Source: Methanobrevibacter sp.
GTDB lineage: Archaea > Methanobacteriota > Methanobacteria > Methanobacteriales > Methanobacteriaceae
NCBI GenBank assembly: GCA_017404125.1
Contig: JAFRCZ010000172.1
Coordinates: 1-5,618, forward strand
Direction: 5' to 3'
DNA: 5,618 bases
How positions within the stretch are numbered: position 1 is the stretch's first letter; each line of letters begins with the position of its first letter. The notes below the pieces were generated by a model that was given only the letters and a program-made list of their open reading frames with translations, did no database searches and was not told the DNA's origin. A program made the position numbers and the translations under genes. Of this stretch, positions 4,095 through 5,618 are shown one piece after another.

Positions 4095-5618
4095 TCATTG
4101 AAGTGATGTTAGCTGAACAAATGAATCCCTATCACTTGAAACATAATTTCTAAGAGATGTGCTGTTTCTATTCTCAAATTCTATATTTCCTTCTTTTCCT
4201 GCAAAAGTGAAAGTCATGTTGCCATTTTTAATATCCTCATAACTAAATGTGCACATGATGTTGCCATCATATAAAATTGAATATCTGGAATCCTTTTCAA
4301 AGTTTCCAACTGATGATAAAATGGATTCATTATCCAAAGTCAGATTGAAGAAAGTTGCATTTTTAGACTTTGGACTTATTTCAAATTCCACAAATCCTTC
4401 CAGCTCATCGCTTAAATTGTTGAATTGAATGTTGTGCTTGACTATTGTTTTTTGGAAAACTTCAGCTAAATGGCTGTTTGGTATAATCTCACCATCCTCT
4501 ACATCCAATGCACGTTTTACTTTTGATGGCAATCTGAATGTGTCTACTGAATCCCCTTCTCTTGTGCCATTTACATCATATGATCTGCCATCTATAATCA
4601 TCGTATCATTTTCAGACATTTCCAGCGTATTTAAAGCATCACGAGGAACTCTTAATAAATCTGTTTCATTCTCTAAAGCACTGTCTATAGTATATGGCCC
4701 TCTAACTGAAATTGTCTGATGGTTATTGTCAGATGGAGCGTAAACAAAGTTTCTGGAAGTAAGCTCTACAGAGAGTTTTCCATCATTAAAGGTAGCTGCA
4801 GATAAAAATGTGGAAAGCATTAAAATCAGAATCAACCCTGAAATAATTACTGGAAAGTGCATTCTGACAAATGACTGTAAAGATGCCCTGGTATTGCTTT
4901 TCTTTAGAATAGGTATGGACCTTCTGATGATTCTTATAATGTAAAGAACTGTCAATACTATACCAATAAATGCAACAAATACAGAAACAAAAACAGGAAT
5001 GAATGGTACAAAGAAAATCATGAAAAGTCCTAAAATTATTAAGGACAATCCCATAATAGCCATTCTGATATAGTGGCCTAACTTATCCATCATTGTTACA
5101 CGACCGTATTCTACCGCTCTGTCAATGATGGTTCTGACCACTTCATTAGCCATTTTGTTTAAATCGGCAAGAGGAGACATGTCATGGCAAATATCTCCTA
5201 TATCAACTTCTAAAATCTTGATACCGTGAACATCAGCATCAAGCACGATACCAACATCCACACCGTAGTCTTTTTCAAATTTAATCTTATTCAATGCAGA
5301 ACGTTTACCTGCAAATTGGCCGCTTAAAGGCTGTTCATAATTAAGTTCCGGGAAGAAAAAGCCTAACAATGGCTTTGCTGTAAGTTCTGTTACACGGCCG
5401 CTTTCCCTTGCAAACTTGGTTTTGGTAATGTCAGCCCTATCCTCTAAAATAGGCTTGATTATCTTGTCAATTTTAGTTGGTGTAAAGTTTGAAACATCTG
5501 CATCAATAAAAGCTACAATATCCCCATGAGAGTATTTAAAACCTGTTTTAATAGCTGAGCCTTTACCTTCATTCATTATGTGACTTATTACAGTAGCTCC
5601 AGCATTTTCCGCTTCCTC
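4095..5618 (-). CDS. Membrane-anchored GT2/GT81-like glycosyltransferase with outer C-terminal domain, 5' end outside the window
   Basis: The frame is open from the right edge to the TGA at 4095-4097 (507 residues; numbering starts at the edge). The ATG at 5576 is internal, since the 14 codons before it continue the fold. Residues 1 to about 176 are a GT-A domain: NEGKGSAIKTGF, then the metal-binding DAD (39-41), GRVTEL (74-79), QPLSG (96-100), YGVDVG (118-123) and H145. This order matches glucosyl-3-phosphoglycerate synthase (GpgS, GT81), including its phosphoglycerate-contacting GRVT and PLSG segments. About 90 N-terminal residues are missing. Three membrane helices follow (about 187-204, 209-228, 256-275), with a basic loop at 229-254. 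Positive-inside topology puts the catalytic domain in the cytoplasm and residues 276-507 outside, where nine N-x-S/T sequons sit. GpgS is normally soluble and lacks these parts, so the acceptor may be a lipid or surface glycan; the substrate cannot be named. Confidence 0.87.
   Translation of the reverse strand, partial: EEAENAGATVISHIMNEGKGSAIKTGFKYSHGDIVAFIDADVSNFTPTKIDKIIKPILEDRADITKTKFARESGRVTELTAKPLLGFFFPELNYEQPLSGQFAGKRSALNKIKFEKDYGVDVGIVLDADVHGIKILEVDIGDICHDMSPLADLNKMANEVVRTIIDRAVEYGRVTMMDKLGHYIRMAIMGLSLIILGLFMIFFVPFIPVFVSVFVAFIGIVLTVLYIIRIIRRSIPILKKSNTRASLQSFVRMHFPVIISGLILILMLSTFLSAATFNDGKLSVELTSRNFVYAPSDNNHQTISVRGPYTIDSALENETDLLRVPRDALNTLEMSENDTMIIDGRSYDVNGTREGDSVDTFRLPSKVKRALDVEDGEIIPNSHLAEVFQKTIVKHNIQFNNLSDELEGFVEFEISPKSKNATFFNLTLDNESILSSVGNFEKDSRYSILYDGNIMCTFSYEDIKNGNMTFTFAGKEGNIEFENRNSTSLRNYVSSDRDSFVQLTSLQ

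Noticed and set aside
4479..4655. A cytoplasmic DNA-binding transcription-factor role for the AbrB-like motifs
   Set aside because: They follow three membrane helices and lie among N-glycosylation sequons, which places them outside the cell, where DNA binding is implausible.
4429..4719. Plus-strand open frame of 96 codons inside the glycosyltransferase gene
   Set aside because: It is antisense to a well-supported coding region, has no convincing ribosome binding site and has no recognisable protein features.

Overview
The window looks like a piece of an AT-rich methanogen chromosome, most likely Methanobacteriales and probably Methanobrevibacter or a close relative. The reasons are an archaeal CTP-dependent riboflavin kinase (a family not found in typical bacteria), an archaeal-looking GatA, AT-rich intergenic DNA with T-tracts and TATA-like boxes, G-rich ribosome binding sites a few bases before the ATGs, and a membrane glycosyltransferase with a sequon-rich outer domain. 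The genus is an inference from overall character; no marker gene here settles it.

Layout. On the plus strand, the 3' part of gatA (1-1110) is followed by a hairpin and T-tract terminator, then by a free-standing coiled-coil protein gene (1216-1908). Everything from 2011 to the right edge is on the minus strand. In transcription order these are a membrane glycosyltransferase whose start lies outside the window (5618-4095), ribK (3987-3604), and two paralogous membrane proteins (3526-2726 and 2679-2011). The two blocks converge at 1909-2010, where an 11-bp perfect inverted repeat and a T7/A8 run form a likely shared terminator. No gene-free stretch exceeds about 110 bases, and I see no tRNA, rRNA, CRISPR array or mobile element.

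How the genes relate. gatA (tRNA-dependent amidation) and ribK (flavin biosynthesis) are housekeeping genes with no evident link to each other. The glycosyltransferase has a cytoplasmic GT81/GpgS-like catalytic domain, three membrane segments and an outer C-terminal domain with nine N-glycosylation sequons and two AbrB-like motifs. The most unusual part is the tandem pair at 2011-3526. Both proteins have one membrane segment, a canonical pair of EF-hand calcium loops, a polyserine linker, a four-cysteine zinc ribbon and a shared C-terminal tail; the upstream copy also has a second zinc ribbon at its N terminus. Together they look like a two-member membrane calcium/zinc-binding system of unknown role. 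The coiled-coil protein is unrecognised but has a clear 14-residue repeat with a lysine at every fourth core position.
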